DNA of 64,000 bases, taken from contig NC_134832.1 in assembly GCF_004210375.1 (NCBI RefSeq), positions 157,353,592-157,417,591 of the forward strand, written 5' to 3'. Source of the stretch: Tachypleus tridentatus (taxonomy: Eukaryota; Arthropoda; Merostomata; Xiphosura; Limulidae). This document shows, one piece after another, positions 12,691 to 25,500 of this stretch; position 1 is the first letter of the stretch; the number at the start of each line of letters is the position of its first letter. The position numbers and the translations under genes are program-made. The notes beneath the pieces are model-generated. The model made no database searches. It had not been told where the DNA came from and was given only the letters and a program-made list of their open reading frames with translations.

Positions 12691-13937
12691 CTTAAGGGAA
12701 AATTGTAACACAATTCTTATCGTTACACCATTATATAATAATGATCTTGAGGGTTAAATTCTAAAATAGTTAAGACAGAACGTGTCTATCTGTCACAATA
12801 AAATGTATTAGTGAACAATAAGGAATCAAATAAACCTAGTTAATTGCATCATCAATAGCAGTCTATGAAACAGTTGGGTTACTGTGTGTGGTGTTCGTAG
12901 ACATAAGATAATCACCTACTATTGTGAGGTAACAATGAAGAAACTAAATGATCATTAAAATTGAACTTAGTTTATGATAACCAGAAAATTCGCCTGGTTA
13001 CGAGGTTCACGTGCTATATATCAGATAATAATTTCCTTATTAATTTAGCCAGGTGAACATTTCTTGCTTATCTAAGCGAAACATATGTTCTGCGTTTAGT
13101 AACTGAATATTGAATTTGGTCAATTTGTTGCAGACATTCATTATTAGGAGTCTATGAACGTGGCTGTTATTAAACCATCCCTAGTGGAAAATATTGTAGG
13201 ATAACACATGACAGCACTTGAAGATGTTTTATTTTTTTTTTTTTATTGTGGAATGAATGTGACATGTGTAGGTCAAATGCTCTGAGAAATATGACTATTG
13301 TATTTTTCATATAGTGTTTGTTTTTTGTTAAGCACAAAGTTTCGAGATATGTTTTCTCTCCTGAGGCAATTACAAGTATCGTAAACCGGTTTCAGCGTTA
13401 TAAGCCTTTAGAATGAGGCTACGTGTGGGCTTCATATAGCAAAAATTTCTCAGTGTTGAAAAGTCTTCATCCAAACTTTTTTTTTTTCATTTAGACTTCT
13501 GAACAATAAACAAGAACTGACACGTTTAATATTACATAACATTCCGCAGGTTTTGTGGTTACCGTTCTTATCTGGTCACCTGTAATTGGTATCTGTAGCA
13601 CTGATTTAGTTGGGTTCTGACTGACATGTTTAATATCATATAACATCTCCTATGTTGTGTAGTTACCATTTGTATCTGTTAGGCTCATCAGTGCACCGGA
13701 GATAGCACTGAATAAAAAAAGTGACTTTAAGTTTGACGCCATGACCAAAGCATTTCTTTTTCTTGGTTTTTATTACTAGTGAAAAGATCCATAATAAAAA
13801 AATGACATTTTTCATAATACAGATGACAAAAACAATATTTTGCTGTTGTACTTGGATGAGGTCAAAGACAAACCATTTCCTGAACGTCAATGTTTTGAAC
13901 GGATATTCTTTCACTTCTCTATCGTCATGGAATGAAG
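12690..13937. other. Non-coding interval with a degraded SINE
   Basis: No gene is recognised. At about 13325-13415 a - strand SINE fragment (ttaagcacaaag ... accggtttcagcgttataagc) resembles the family at 32433-32565. Overlapping frames on both strands near 13663-13978 have no recognisable product. Confidence 0.45.
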
Positions 13938-14400
13938 ATAAAAATATCATTCTAATTCTATTACAACAGTTTTTTTGACAAAATTAACTGTTGTCTTTTG
14001 TTACATCACATCCAACAGTGAGAGATATCACATTTTTAGTTGCTGACTGTGATATACAAATTAAAAACTTAAATAAAAATATCATTCTAATTCTATTTCA
14101 ACAGTTTTTTTGACAAAATTAACTGTTGTCTTTTGTTACATCACATCCAACAGTGAACATGAGAGATATCACATTTTTAGTTGCTGACTGTGATATACAA
14201 ATTAAAAACTTAAATAAAAATATCATTCTAATTCTATTTCAACAGTTTCTTTGACAAAATTAACTGTTGTTTTTTGTTACATTACATCCAACAGTGAACA
14301 TGAGAGATATCACATTTTTAGTTGCTGACTGTGATATACAAATTAAAAGCTTAAATAAAAATATCATTCTAATTCTATTTCTTTGACAAAATTAACTTAC
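13938..14400. repeat. Long-unit tandem repeat, ~134-140 bp, 3.3 copies
   Basis: Copies of ataaaaatatcattctaattctat... through ...gctgactgtgatatacaaattaaaaactta begin near 13938, 14071, 14211 and 14351. The last is truncated. Confidence 0.93.
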
Positions 14401-15058
14401 AGTTAATTCTCCATCATTATACAACATTTCAATAGCTTCACAGAAGCAAAATATAAAATAATATTATCGCTTTTACTTTTGAGTTGTTCAATGGATTCTC
14501 ATCTTTAAGTAACACATTTATATATATATTTGTAGTATTTTGTAGTAACGAATAACGTTACAGTTACAAAGAAACTGTATCCTCTTGGAAATATAATGAT
14601 TCATTTGTAACTGACTGTCGTTCTTCATTCCCACCCTTTTAGGACATCATAGTGTGTGATCTGAACATATATGTTATCGAAGCTCAGCTATGAAAAACAC
14701 ATCAGACCCAATTGTTTCAAATATTTAGATAGAAGAGATTCTAATCTGTTTTAAATATTTGTAAAAGGAATTTGTGAGTAGTTGACAGTTAGTCTTCTGA
14801 AGTCAAAGTAGGGATGAACACAGAAACCTAATTCAAAATTTATAACCTCTTACAAATAATTCTATCACCTGGTACTTTATATATACTTTATGTATATGTA
14901 TAAAGAGAACATTAATACTGAAGAGTTGAGTAAATAAAACAAAACCAGAAGAAAGGACTGCATTAAAAACAACAAATCCAAACCTTTGACTAATATTAGT
15001 TTGTTGTAACCAATAACAAGCTGAAACAAATATAAAAAAAACGCTGAATCATTTGATA

Positions 15059-15190
15059 GGATCCCAGGGTACAGGCTATGATGCGGGATATAAAATGTAC
15101 CCTAGGTTTTGGAGGTGACTGGGAAGTAGAACTCACACTGCGGTGGGGATACACCGTCTATTATTCTTAGCCATCATTCGCCTGGCTCAT
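15059..15190 (+). repeat. Unclassified dispersed repeat, copy 1
   Basis: The segment ggatcccagggtacaggctatgatgcgggatataaaatgtaccctaggttttggaggtgactg and the next 60 bp are more GC-rich than the surroundings. They recur in inverse orientation at 27475-27625. It is an interspersed element of unknown class; no coding capacity or terminal repeats were seen. Confidence 0.65.
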
Positions 15191-15304
15191 ATAAAGAAGT
15201 AAAATAAAGTAAAGGAATAGCAACAGAAACAAAAATAATAGCTATAAAAATTAAGATATTGAGGTGTGGGTGCTGAAGTCTAGCACGTACCACATCTATA
15301 TCAC

Positions 15305-16460
15305 CTTTCAGTGCCTGCAAAGATTACTTTACACTGGTATTGCCATTTTCAAAATTTAATATGAAAAAAAAACTATTCATCGACTCTATAAGTTCAAGAT
15401 GACTTCATAGTTGTCTGACCATTTTCACCAATTTAGTATGAAAAAAGATGATTGTCCAACACTATCAATTGAATATGACTTTATATTTGTCTTACCATTA
15501 TAATTAATTAAATATGAAAAAAATCATTCATCAAAATTTCCATGCAAAATTACCTTAGATTTGTTTATCATTCTGAACAATTGAATACAAAAAACAGATT
15601 TCATCAATATTAACAATTCGAAATGGCTATATGTTACCATTTTCAACAAGTAAGTATGATTAAACGGGATTCGTCAAGTATCAATTGAAACCGAATAAGA
15701 AAAATCACATTTCATGAACATTATAAATTGAGTATAATTATATATTCCGCATTCATTAAATATAAAATAACTTTTATATAAACATTAAATATAAATTAAA
15801 AAAGGTTATCAATTGAAGATCACTTTACATATATCTCTAGACTGTGAAAAGTTATTATTAATAAACGACGATTTATCAATATCATTAGTTTAAGATCACT
15901 TTATATTTGTCTTAATTTTCTAACAAAATGAATAGGAAGAAAGTAGTTTCATCAACTCTATTAACTAAAGATACTTTATATTTATTCTACATTTATCAAC
16001 AGTTACATATGAAAGAAGACGATTCATCAACTATCAGTTAAAAATGACTTTATATTGATCTTACAATTCTCAGTAATTAAATATGAAAAAGGAATGAATG
16101 GCCTTAGACAAATCTAAGGTAAATTTACATTGAAAGTTATATATTAATCTTTTTTTCATATTTACTTACTGATAATGATAAGACAAACATAAAATAATCT
16201 CGAATTCACAGATTTATTTTACAATTTTCACCTATATATTTTTTTTTTTTTATTTCCAACCATTAAGTATGAAACAAAGGATTCACAAAAAAATATTAAT
16301 TCCAGATGGCTATATTTCTGTAATGATTCTCAGTAATTAAGTATGACAAAAGATAATTAAAACTATCAATTCATTTTAGGTTTGTCCAAAACTTTTAAAT
16401 AATTAAACATGACAAAACCAGATAAACACTATGAATTGAATATGACTCTATTTGTATTAC
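15305..16460. repeat. Decayed ~75-80-bp tandem repeat
   Basis: Successive segments share a weak theme: a tatatttgtcttacc.tttt stretch, then ca.taaattaagtatgaaaaaa, then gattcatcaa..tatcaattgaa.atgact. The theme recurs roughly every 75-80 bp with heavy divergence. I read it as an old array now losing its periodicity. Confidence 0.6.
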
Positions 16461-16564
16461 ACCGTTATTTCCCTTAACAATTTTAAACACCTTATTCAGA
16501 TGTTTTCCAATTATTATTTTTAAAATAGAAAACAGTTGTAAAGATTTTAAGTTGTTCTCGTAGA

Positions 16565-17872
16565 ACAATCTTTCTATTTAAAATATCATTCTAGTTTTCC
16601 TCACTGAACACTTTCCAATCTTTCTATTTAAAATATCATTCTAGTTTCCTTCACTGAACACTTTCCAATCTTTCTATTTAAAATATCATTTTAGTTTCCT
16701 TCACTGAACACTTTCCAATCTTTCTATTTAAAATATCATTCTAGTTTCCTTCACTGAACACTTTCCAATCTTTCTATTTAAAATATCATTCTAGTTTCCT
16801 TCACTGAACACTTTCCAATCTTTCTATTTAAAATATCATTCTAGTTTCCTTCACTGAACACTTTCCAATCTTTCTATTTAAAATATCATTCTAGTTTCCT
16901 TCACTGTACACTTTCCAATCTTTCTACTTAAAATATCATTCTAGTTTCCTTCACTGTACACTTTCCAATCTTTCTACTTAAAATATCATTCTAGTTTCCT
17001 TCACTGTACACTTTCCAATCTTTTATTCAAAATATCATTCTAGTTTCCTTCACTTAACACTTTCCAATCTTTCTATTTAAAATATCATTCTAGTTTCCTT
17101 CACTGAACACTTTCCAATCTTTCTATTTAAAATATCATTCTAGTTTCCTTCACTGAACACTTTCCAATCTTTCTACTTAAAATATCATTCTAGTTTCCTT
17201 CACTGTACACTTTCCAATCTTTTATTCAAAATATCATTCTAGTTTCCTTCACTGAACACTTTCCAATCTTTCTATTTAAAATATCATTCTAGTTTCCTTC
17301 ACTGAACACTTTCCAATCTTTCTATTTAAAATATCCTTTCTAGTTTCCAATCTTTTCACTGAACACTTTCCAATCTTTCTATTTAAAATATCATTCTAGT
17401 TTCCTTCACTGTACACTTTCCAATCTTTTATTCAAAATACACTCCTTCCACACTTTCCAATCTTTCTATTTAAAATATCATTCTAGTTTCCTTCACTGAA
17501 CACTTTCCAATCTTTCTATTTAAAATATCATTCTAGTTTCCTTCACTGAACACTTTCCAATCTTTCTACTTAAAATATCATTCTAGTTTCCTTCACTGTA
17601 CACTTTCAAAATATCAAGTTTCCTTCACTTTTATTCTATTTAAAATATCATTCTAGTTTCCTTCACTGAACACTTTCCAATCTTTCTATTTAAAATATCA
17701 TTCTAGTTTTCTTCACTGAACACTTTTCAATCTTTCTATTTAAATATCATTCTAGTTTTCTTCACTGAACACTTTCCAATCTTTCTATTCAAAATATCAT
17801 TCTAATTTCTTTCACTGAACATTTTCCAATCTTTTTATTTAAAATATCATTCTAGTTTCCTTCACTGACCTC
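16565..17872. repeat. Minisatellite, 50-bp unit, ~26 copies
   Basis: The unit actttccaatctttctatttaaaatatcattctagtttccttcactgaac repeats at exactly 50 bp for the first ~1 kb. It becomes rearranged (partial and fused units) between about 17330 and 17640. Confidence 0.95.
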
Positions 17873-19349
17873 TTACCCATAATTCAATGTTTACCTCAGC
17901 TAAGGTGCCGAAGTCTGAATAAATTATTCGAAATGTGATCTACCCAATAACATTGTAACATATTTGGAATTGTATTTGTTATTTATCTATGAACAATTTA
18001 AATCAGAATTTCTCTGCTACTATATTGTTAATTTTTAGTTGTGTTATTGTCTTCCAAACTATACACATAATTACAGTTGTGATACGTACACTGAAACACA
18101 AAGCATACATATATTTATATTAAATACTACGCACACAACTTGTCTAATGGGTTATACTCTAAAACAGGTTGAACTAAACCTCCCTTGAACATCGAGGCTA
18201 AACAATTTTCGGAATACTAAGTTTACTTATTATACCTGTTAATGTACATATATATAATGTAAAGTACTCGATAATGGCCAAGGACACTTTTCTTTAACTC
18301 ACCTATTCTGTATGTAGTTTTTTCCAGTAGTAACTATAGAGCACGAACAGTATGTTTTACACTTTTTGCTGTGATACCGACACAGCTTATCTCTATTTTA
18401 TTTACTTATACTCAGAGATACTGAAGGAATGTAATTTTCAGAAACTAGTATAATCCAATGAGACACGTTAACCAAAGTGTAGATTGAGCTGATCTTCCAT
18501 TTAATTTAGACTTCGAGATTAATCAACTTTATAAATAATAATTTTATTTATTATCTGTAATTTTCACCTTCCCCTAAACAGCCATTGTCGTAGCTTTTAA
18601 ATTATCAATGTTCTATTATTTTCAAAAGCACTAAACCTTCTGAACATAGAAATTATAGTACTATTCCTAAGAGCATTTTTCTTTAATCAAGAAGTCAATT
18701 ATTCAAAATTTTGTTATAAGTAATTAACTTTAGTAAACGTTTAGAGTAACTTTAGGTTCCTGGGCATGTCACAACTTGTCTATGCTATACTTGTAAAAAT
18801 CTTCAAGAGAAATGGAGAAGTTTCGAAGTTTAAAAAAGTTAAGATAAAGTTTTAGTTGTGGTGAACATAACTTTGTAAGTAAAAAGATGTATGTTGAGAA
18901 TTTTATCTTGTATTGTTTTATAGTGGTTTATTTAAGGTTTTATCTGAATTTAGAGTAATTGTCTTTCCGCAGTTAGATGCAGATAACGAAATGCAGTAGT
19001 AGTTGAGACGTTGTGGGTGTAAGCACTCTACTCATAGTCCTTAACTGATATTCAGTGCTACTGGACAGTGTCTAGATTTTGTCTGATAAACGGACTAGTA
19101 TTTTTTATGAATATTTAATGGATTTCGAACATCCAAGAATACTAGTCGTTCAAATATTCAGTGTACTAACACCAAAGTTTTAATGCATACAGTCAGCCTA
19201 ATTGTCTTCTTTTTCCAATCCTTAACAAACATCAGAAACCATTTGCTAATAAAGTATGTTATATATGAAATTCAGTCAGTAAATCACAAACATGTAATCT
19301 TAGACTTTTCTTGATATCGCTGATAAGCTATTTGTTTTCTTCTCTACAG
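17873..19349. other. Flank upstream of first recognised channel exon
   Basis: AT-rich, with no exon that I can identify. The splice acceptor at 19348-19349 implies at least one exon further upstream. I looked here for a phase-compatible exon carrying the family's His-Gly motif and found none. Confidence 0.4.
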
Positions 19350-19575
19350 ATCAGCTGAGATCAGCATCAATGAGGCTATTACAGAAACTGGAAGGAAAGT
19401 TCAAATATTTATTCAACCTGCGGAACCTGGTTTTCCTAATCATCTTCGTTACATTTTTATGCCACAGTTATCAACTCCTAATTTTATTCCTAGAATATCA
19501 GACCACCGTATACATTACTGAAGATGATCGTACAGATGTGGACTTCCCAGCAGTCACCGCGTGCACTAAAGACGG
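19350..19575 (+). CDS. Channel exon 1: TM1 and FPAVT motif
   Basis: The acceptor ttgttttcttctctacag ends at 19349; the donor gg|gtaatc is at 19576. Met at 19370 is followed by a hydrophobic TM1 (LVFLIIFVTFLCHSYQLLIL) and, after a short linker, FPAVTAC, the hallmark just outside TM1. The frame stays open from 19350 to the Met (QLRSAS), so coding may begin further upstream and 19370 is a minimal start. Exit is in phase 2; the split Gly is completed by exon 2. Confidence 0.88.
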
Positions 19576-22500
19576 GTAATCTGTTTTCACATTACTTATC
19601 TATTTACTTTAATTTGTTGAGTAGAAAATATAAATTATCATTTGTTAGCAATTAATTGAAACTTAATTTAGAGAGGGTTATTTTGATGAAATTGGTTGAC
19701 TTTATATTTGAACGTAGGTATTTTAATGCAAACAGGAGCATATCATGTGCAGTTCATGAAAGACTTATAAAATATAAAAACACAACAAGCTGAACTTGTT
19801 AATCGCAAACGAAACGTACATAATAAACAAATGATTCACAACTACACTTTCATGACGAGAGACTTGTGGCCGTATTGTGAAATATTAAACAAATGTTTCG
19901 ACTAAGCCTTCTTACGAACTCAACTTCTACTTTCAAATAAACATGTTTCGACTAAGTTGGCTATAGACTTGTGGCCGTATTGTGAAATATTAAACAAATG
20001 TTTCGACTAAGCCTTCTTACGAACTCAACTTCTACTTTCAAATAAACACGTTTCGACTAAGTTGGCTATAGACTTGTGGCCGTATTGTGAAATATTAAAC
20101 AAATGTTTCGACTAAGCCTTCTTACGAACTCAACTTCTACTTTCAAATAAACACGTTTCGACTAAGTTGGCTTATAAGCTATAAGCTTGTGGTGTATTGT
20201 GAGATATTAGTTGTGCAATGCTGACGAAAGTCGAACGTTGAACAGATCTGTCAAGAACAACTGATAATATATTAAACATAGTCTGCATATCAATAATAAG
20301 ATTTTCACGTAAGGTGATTCTAACTAAATGGTTGTGTAAGTCTAAACAAATATGTTCATGGATATGAAAGTACCAACAATATTACAACAAGGAAGCAATA
20401 AATGTAAATTAGTCAGAAAGACAGGATGAGAAACTTTATACACGGGCAATCTTTCAAGTCATTTAAGGTCCGGTCCTTGGTCACTGGACACCAATCACTA
20501 AAAAGAGAGGAGTCTAGTCTAATTTCTGTATCAATCATCTCAAAGTTTACCCCTATTGGTTTGAATGTGTTATGATGCAACATCATATAAAAATGATGTT
20601 TCTGGACCATAACTAGTTGGTTGCAATGTTAAAATGTTTTTTTTTAGCACCACTAAATGGAATATTGTCCAAAGGGAGTTTGTTCTAACAGAAGGTGAGA
20701 GTGGAATATTGCCAAAAAGGGTTTATATTACTCTCGGGTTTGTGTGGAATATTTCCAAAAGGGGTTTGTGTTATAACTAAGTGAGGGTAAAATATTGCCA
20801 TAGATATTTTAATACCACTAGGTGAAGGTAGATTACTGTCAAAATGGTTTAGTACAATCACTTGGTAAGTTTGAAATATTACCAAAAGGGACTTTCTGCT
20901 ACCACAAGTTGAAGGTAGAATATTGCCTAAAGGGGTTTGTACTACAACTCGGTAAGGGTAGAACATTGCCAAAAGGGGTTTGTATCATCGATAGACCAGG
21001 GTGTAATAATATTGCCAAAATGGGTGTTGCTTGATTGACGATATAGCTGAAAGTAATGAAAACAATGAGAAAGAGCTCCTAGCAAGGTTGTTCAGATATT
21101 ATTTGTACTTAAAAGATGAAATTATTCACATAGATCGAGTAGATTATACTTTTATATTAAAACATTAATTAGAGTAAGATTACATTGAAGTTGATTAAAA
21201 ACTGAAAAAAAGAATGAACCCTTTTAAGTCAAGAATCCATAGATTCAATCAAAAACAAAAACAAACTGATGTATGTGGAGTAACCACTTTCATTGGTCAG
21301 GTTCCAAATAACCTAATCGACCAGGGTCATAATCTTATTGCCGTAAAAAAATGAATTCTGGTTAAAAATGTATCTCAATATGGCTGGTATGTGAAATATA
21401 ACTTTTATTAAATTGAATTCTGGTTAGTGGACATTTCTAAATACGTGTATCCTGAGGTGTATGAAGTTGAACGAGTTTGTGCTATTGCTTGGTTTAGTAA
21501 TCATCTAAGCAGCTGGGGTGTCAGCAAATTAAAATAATTCATTAAACTACGTGTGTGTGTGCACTTGTAATATCGTGTTACTAGTTTCATGAAATGTTCT
21601 TTCAGGGGTGGGATATCTTGAAGTAATTGTTTGTTTGTTTTTGAATTTCGCGCAAAGCTACATGAGAGCTATCTGTGTTAGCCGTCCCTAATTTAGCAAT
21701 GTAAGACTAGAGGGAAGGCAGCTAGTCATCACCACCCACCACCAACTCTTGGGCTAATCTTTTACCAACGAATAGTGGGATTGAGCGTACATTATAACGC
21801 TCCCACGACTGAAAGGGCGAGTATGTTTGGCGCGACGGGGATGCGACTCTCAGATTTCTCGTTGCACACCTTAACCTACCTGGCCATGCCGGACCGTCTT
21901 GAAGTAAGTACAGATAATAAGAAAGGTGTAATTAGGATACATCTTAGTAACTATTTTCTGCATATTTTACATCGTCCTGTGTAAGTAAATTGTATAAGTT
22001 ACAACATATTCAAATAAAGGTCTGATAGATACTTTCGTAGATAATGATAATTGTTTTTGAGATTAATACCATATTAGTGTGTAGGTACTTAACTGTCTTA
22101 CTTGTTTTGCTAATGATATCATTAAAATGTTTATTCTAGGGTAGGTTTGAGCTAAATGCTAAGCCTAGAAATTTCACAGAGCAACAGAAAGTGATTGTTG
22201 TATTGATTAGAGTTAGTTTTAAGTTACTTAATGTTTTTCTTATTCTTAATGATATTTTTTTTTGAGGAAGGCGATATCTCGGTCATTTTAAGGATTAAGG
22301 GCGACATCTCACTTATTACATCAGTGAGAAACAGTGTCATGCGATGTTTGCTATAGCTGCGTGTGAGTTACTTGTTGCAATAACATCTGCTAGTATGTAC
22401 GTTATAAGATGAAGGGTATGTTATTAACACAGTTATGACAATCAATAAGTAACATGAAACATCAGATCTCACTTCGTTATGTACCAGAGAACTTTACTAA

Positions 22501-25500
22501 CAGGAAATAGCTTTGTCCTCAAACGTAATTGGCCGAGAGCTTGCAGTTTGAAATTGGTGATCAGCTATTCAAAAGTTGCTGAATTGTATTTTGATAGACT
22601 ATTTGACAGTCATTATAAACATTTGTTTTGTTATGATATTAATATATTACTACCCATTCTTCTAGCCTGATGAAATAGATTCCGTGTAGTATAAAACCGA
22701 TAAATTCAAATGGTGAAATAGAAAAGTTGAAACACCCACTTGTACCCATGACCAAGATTTGATTATTTGAGTTCTAAGTAATCACGAAAATTTTCAAATA
22801 TCTCTTCAACAAAACAGATATCAGGAATAGTTTTAATTAAATAATGCAGGGTGTTCGGAAAGTCACTATGCAGTTTTGTAATCATATGTCTATTCAGTCT
22901 ATTTCCAGCCAGCAACTGACAGCGGTGTTTAGAAACAAAATAAGAAGGATCCAAGCCTGTATTGATGCCAACAGGGGTCACTTTCAACATTGTTTATAAT
23001 TGTCATTCATATTTACCTCCTGTATTCTATATTGAAACATGTCTGTTAATAAATATATAAGTGCACAGTGACTTTCCGAACACCTTGTACAAGTGTTAAA
23101 ATCTGCTGTAAAACTCTGCAATGTTTTCAGAAGAAAGGGAATATGATATCATGATAATTTGATGACGTATTAAAACAAAATTTCTTTCATTCCTTCTGTT
23201 GGATCTGATATTAAGCAAGTAAAAGGGTTTTGTAAATATTAATACACATTAAACTACTGTAATATTAAATATAACATATTTTATTTTAAATGAACAGGAT
23301 TAGCTCTCTATAAGTAAGATGAATAAATAAATAATTTAATAACCGTATAGCACGGTGTTAAAATTAGATAAAATATGTCTTTTATTATAAACAGTGTGGT
23401 GTTTGTCTTTCTGATATGTTACTGACAGATAATGTTTTTATACCCCAGCATGTTTTTCTATCATTCATTACTGTAACAGTATGCTGAGAATGATTAAAAG
23501 CACGTATAATTCTGTTTTTCTTTGAAGATAAGTTTGACTTATCTCTGTTGATAGAATTATGGGTAAGTTCCCTAATTTTACAACATAACTTTCTATCTTC
23601 ACTTAAATATCAGTAATTCTTAGATACATCACAGACTCATCTACACATTCCCAAAATAATCACCCAAGTGGGTTTCATTAGTTCCATCTGAAATATAAAC
23701 TGTACAATTTTTAGATGTGCATGAGCAATAATGAAAACCTCAGAAAGATGTTTAATCTTCCTGCATCAGATACTCGCATTTATGTCTTCAATGAAGAACA
23801 TTTTCATTAACTAGTGTTAACAAGTGCTAGAACCTTGATGCTTTCATTCGTAAAACGTGTTACATAGTTCAGTTGTGATCTGTGCTCTGACATACCTCAA
23901 TGATCCCAAAAAGAGATAAGGCACAGTTGTAAAATGGACCTTCTACATGAATTGTAATATGTGTTTCTGGGGTAGATTACACTCTTTTCATTCCAGCATG
24001 TTGTTCAACAAATTTCTGTTTTGCCTCTGATATAATGCACTGAGAGGAACGTTCTAAAGTTTCCTGTTTAATTTTCCGAAACTTGCCTATATAATTTCTG
24101 AATAGGTGAGAGGATATTTAAGGAAAGTGGTAAACTTCAAACACTACAGACATACTCGACCATTTTAATAACACACAGGTCTCAACATGAGAGTAACTAG
24201 ATATATTCTTACATTGAGACACGTTTTATACATATATAGAGAAAGCTTATTTACCATTACTTCTCGCAGGTAAAACAGGATTGTATTGTTTTCTGTGGGT
24301 TAGGATTATAATTATATACGTCCATGAGTACAGAGACATAAAGTCAATGATTCGTATTTTCACCACCTTTTACATCGTACAAAAGTGTAGTAACATTAAC
24401 TCTACCATCAAAAGTGTAGTAACATTAACTGTACCATCAAAAGTGTAGTAACTTTAACTCTACCATCAAATGTGTAGTAACATTAACTGTACCATTAAAA
24501 GTGTAGTAACATTAACTGTACCATCAAAAGTGTAGTAACATTAACTCTACCATCATGAACACTATTCATTCTATCCAGGCCAGTAGCTACTGTATGGTTC
24601 TTAAGAAAACTAATTCAATTTGTATCATACAATTGAACTCATTTTACTAGATCTAAACGACCTTGTACTACAAGGCTTCTAGTTTATCTTGCCTGTCCAA
24701 TGTACACTTTCTAGTATACCACATTAGTCTATTTATAAAAACGTTTACTGTTTAAGTTTGTAGCATAAATTGCATTAATAATATAAACATCTGTAAAATT
24801 CATATAGAGTGTTATTGTCTTTGCAAAAGCTGTCAACACGGTAATTAAAGATTTTCGGTTTACTAGCATTGATAACACGTTGAATATTAATTTCTTTAGA
24901 CTTTTGCAGGTAGTCTAACCACTTTATACTTACATGACGACAGTAGTTAGATGTATTGTATCCATGGTTAGGTATAAGAGCTACAGCCCCTGTTGGTGTA
25001 TTATTATGCATATAGAAGCAATGGTCGTATGTAGACATCTGATAGGTTGAATATTGCAGAAGACATTCATCACTGAACTGCAGGCAGCATATTGACATCT
25101 GTAATGAAGGCAGCACTGGCGCAGCATATTGACATCTGCAATGAAGGCAGCACTGGCGCAGCATATTGACATCTGCAATGAAAATATATTTACTTTTGAC
25201 AATAGTGAATAACTTTCCACAACTTATTCAATAAAGTATGACAATCATTTATTTTGTCACATAATAACACTCAATACTAAGAACGATGTATCTTACTTGT
25301 CATCTTATCTTGCAAACCAAAGATGTACTCTTCCTATCAGCACTGTGGCTGCCGGCCTAGGGATATTTCTCTTATAGGTGCTGCCATGATGTCATTGTAG
25401 TAGACAATTATATCAATACGGGTACTCAATACTTTTGGTTTAACCTGGTGTTAAACTTATGTGAGGTAATACTCCTTTACGTAACTCAGTTAATCAAAAT

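Noticed and set aside
13663-13978. Overlapping 71- and 95-codon frames
   Set aside because: No family resemblance, no splice context, and they adjoin a tandem repeat; consistent with chance in AT-rich DNA.
20413-20610. 65-codon - strand frame in intron 1
   Set aside because: No recognisable motif or splice context.
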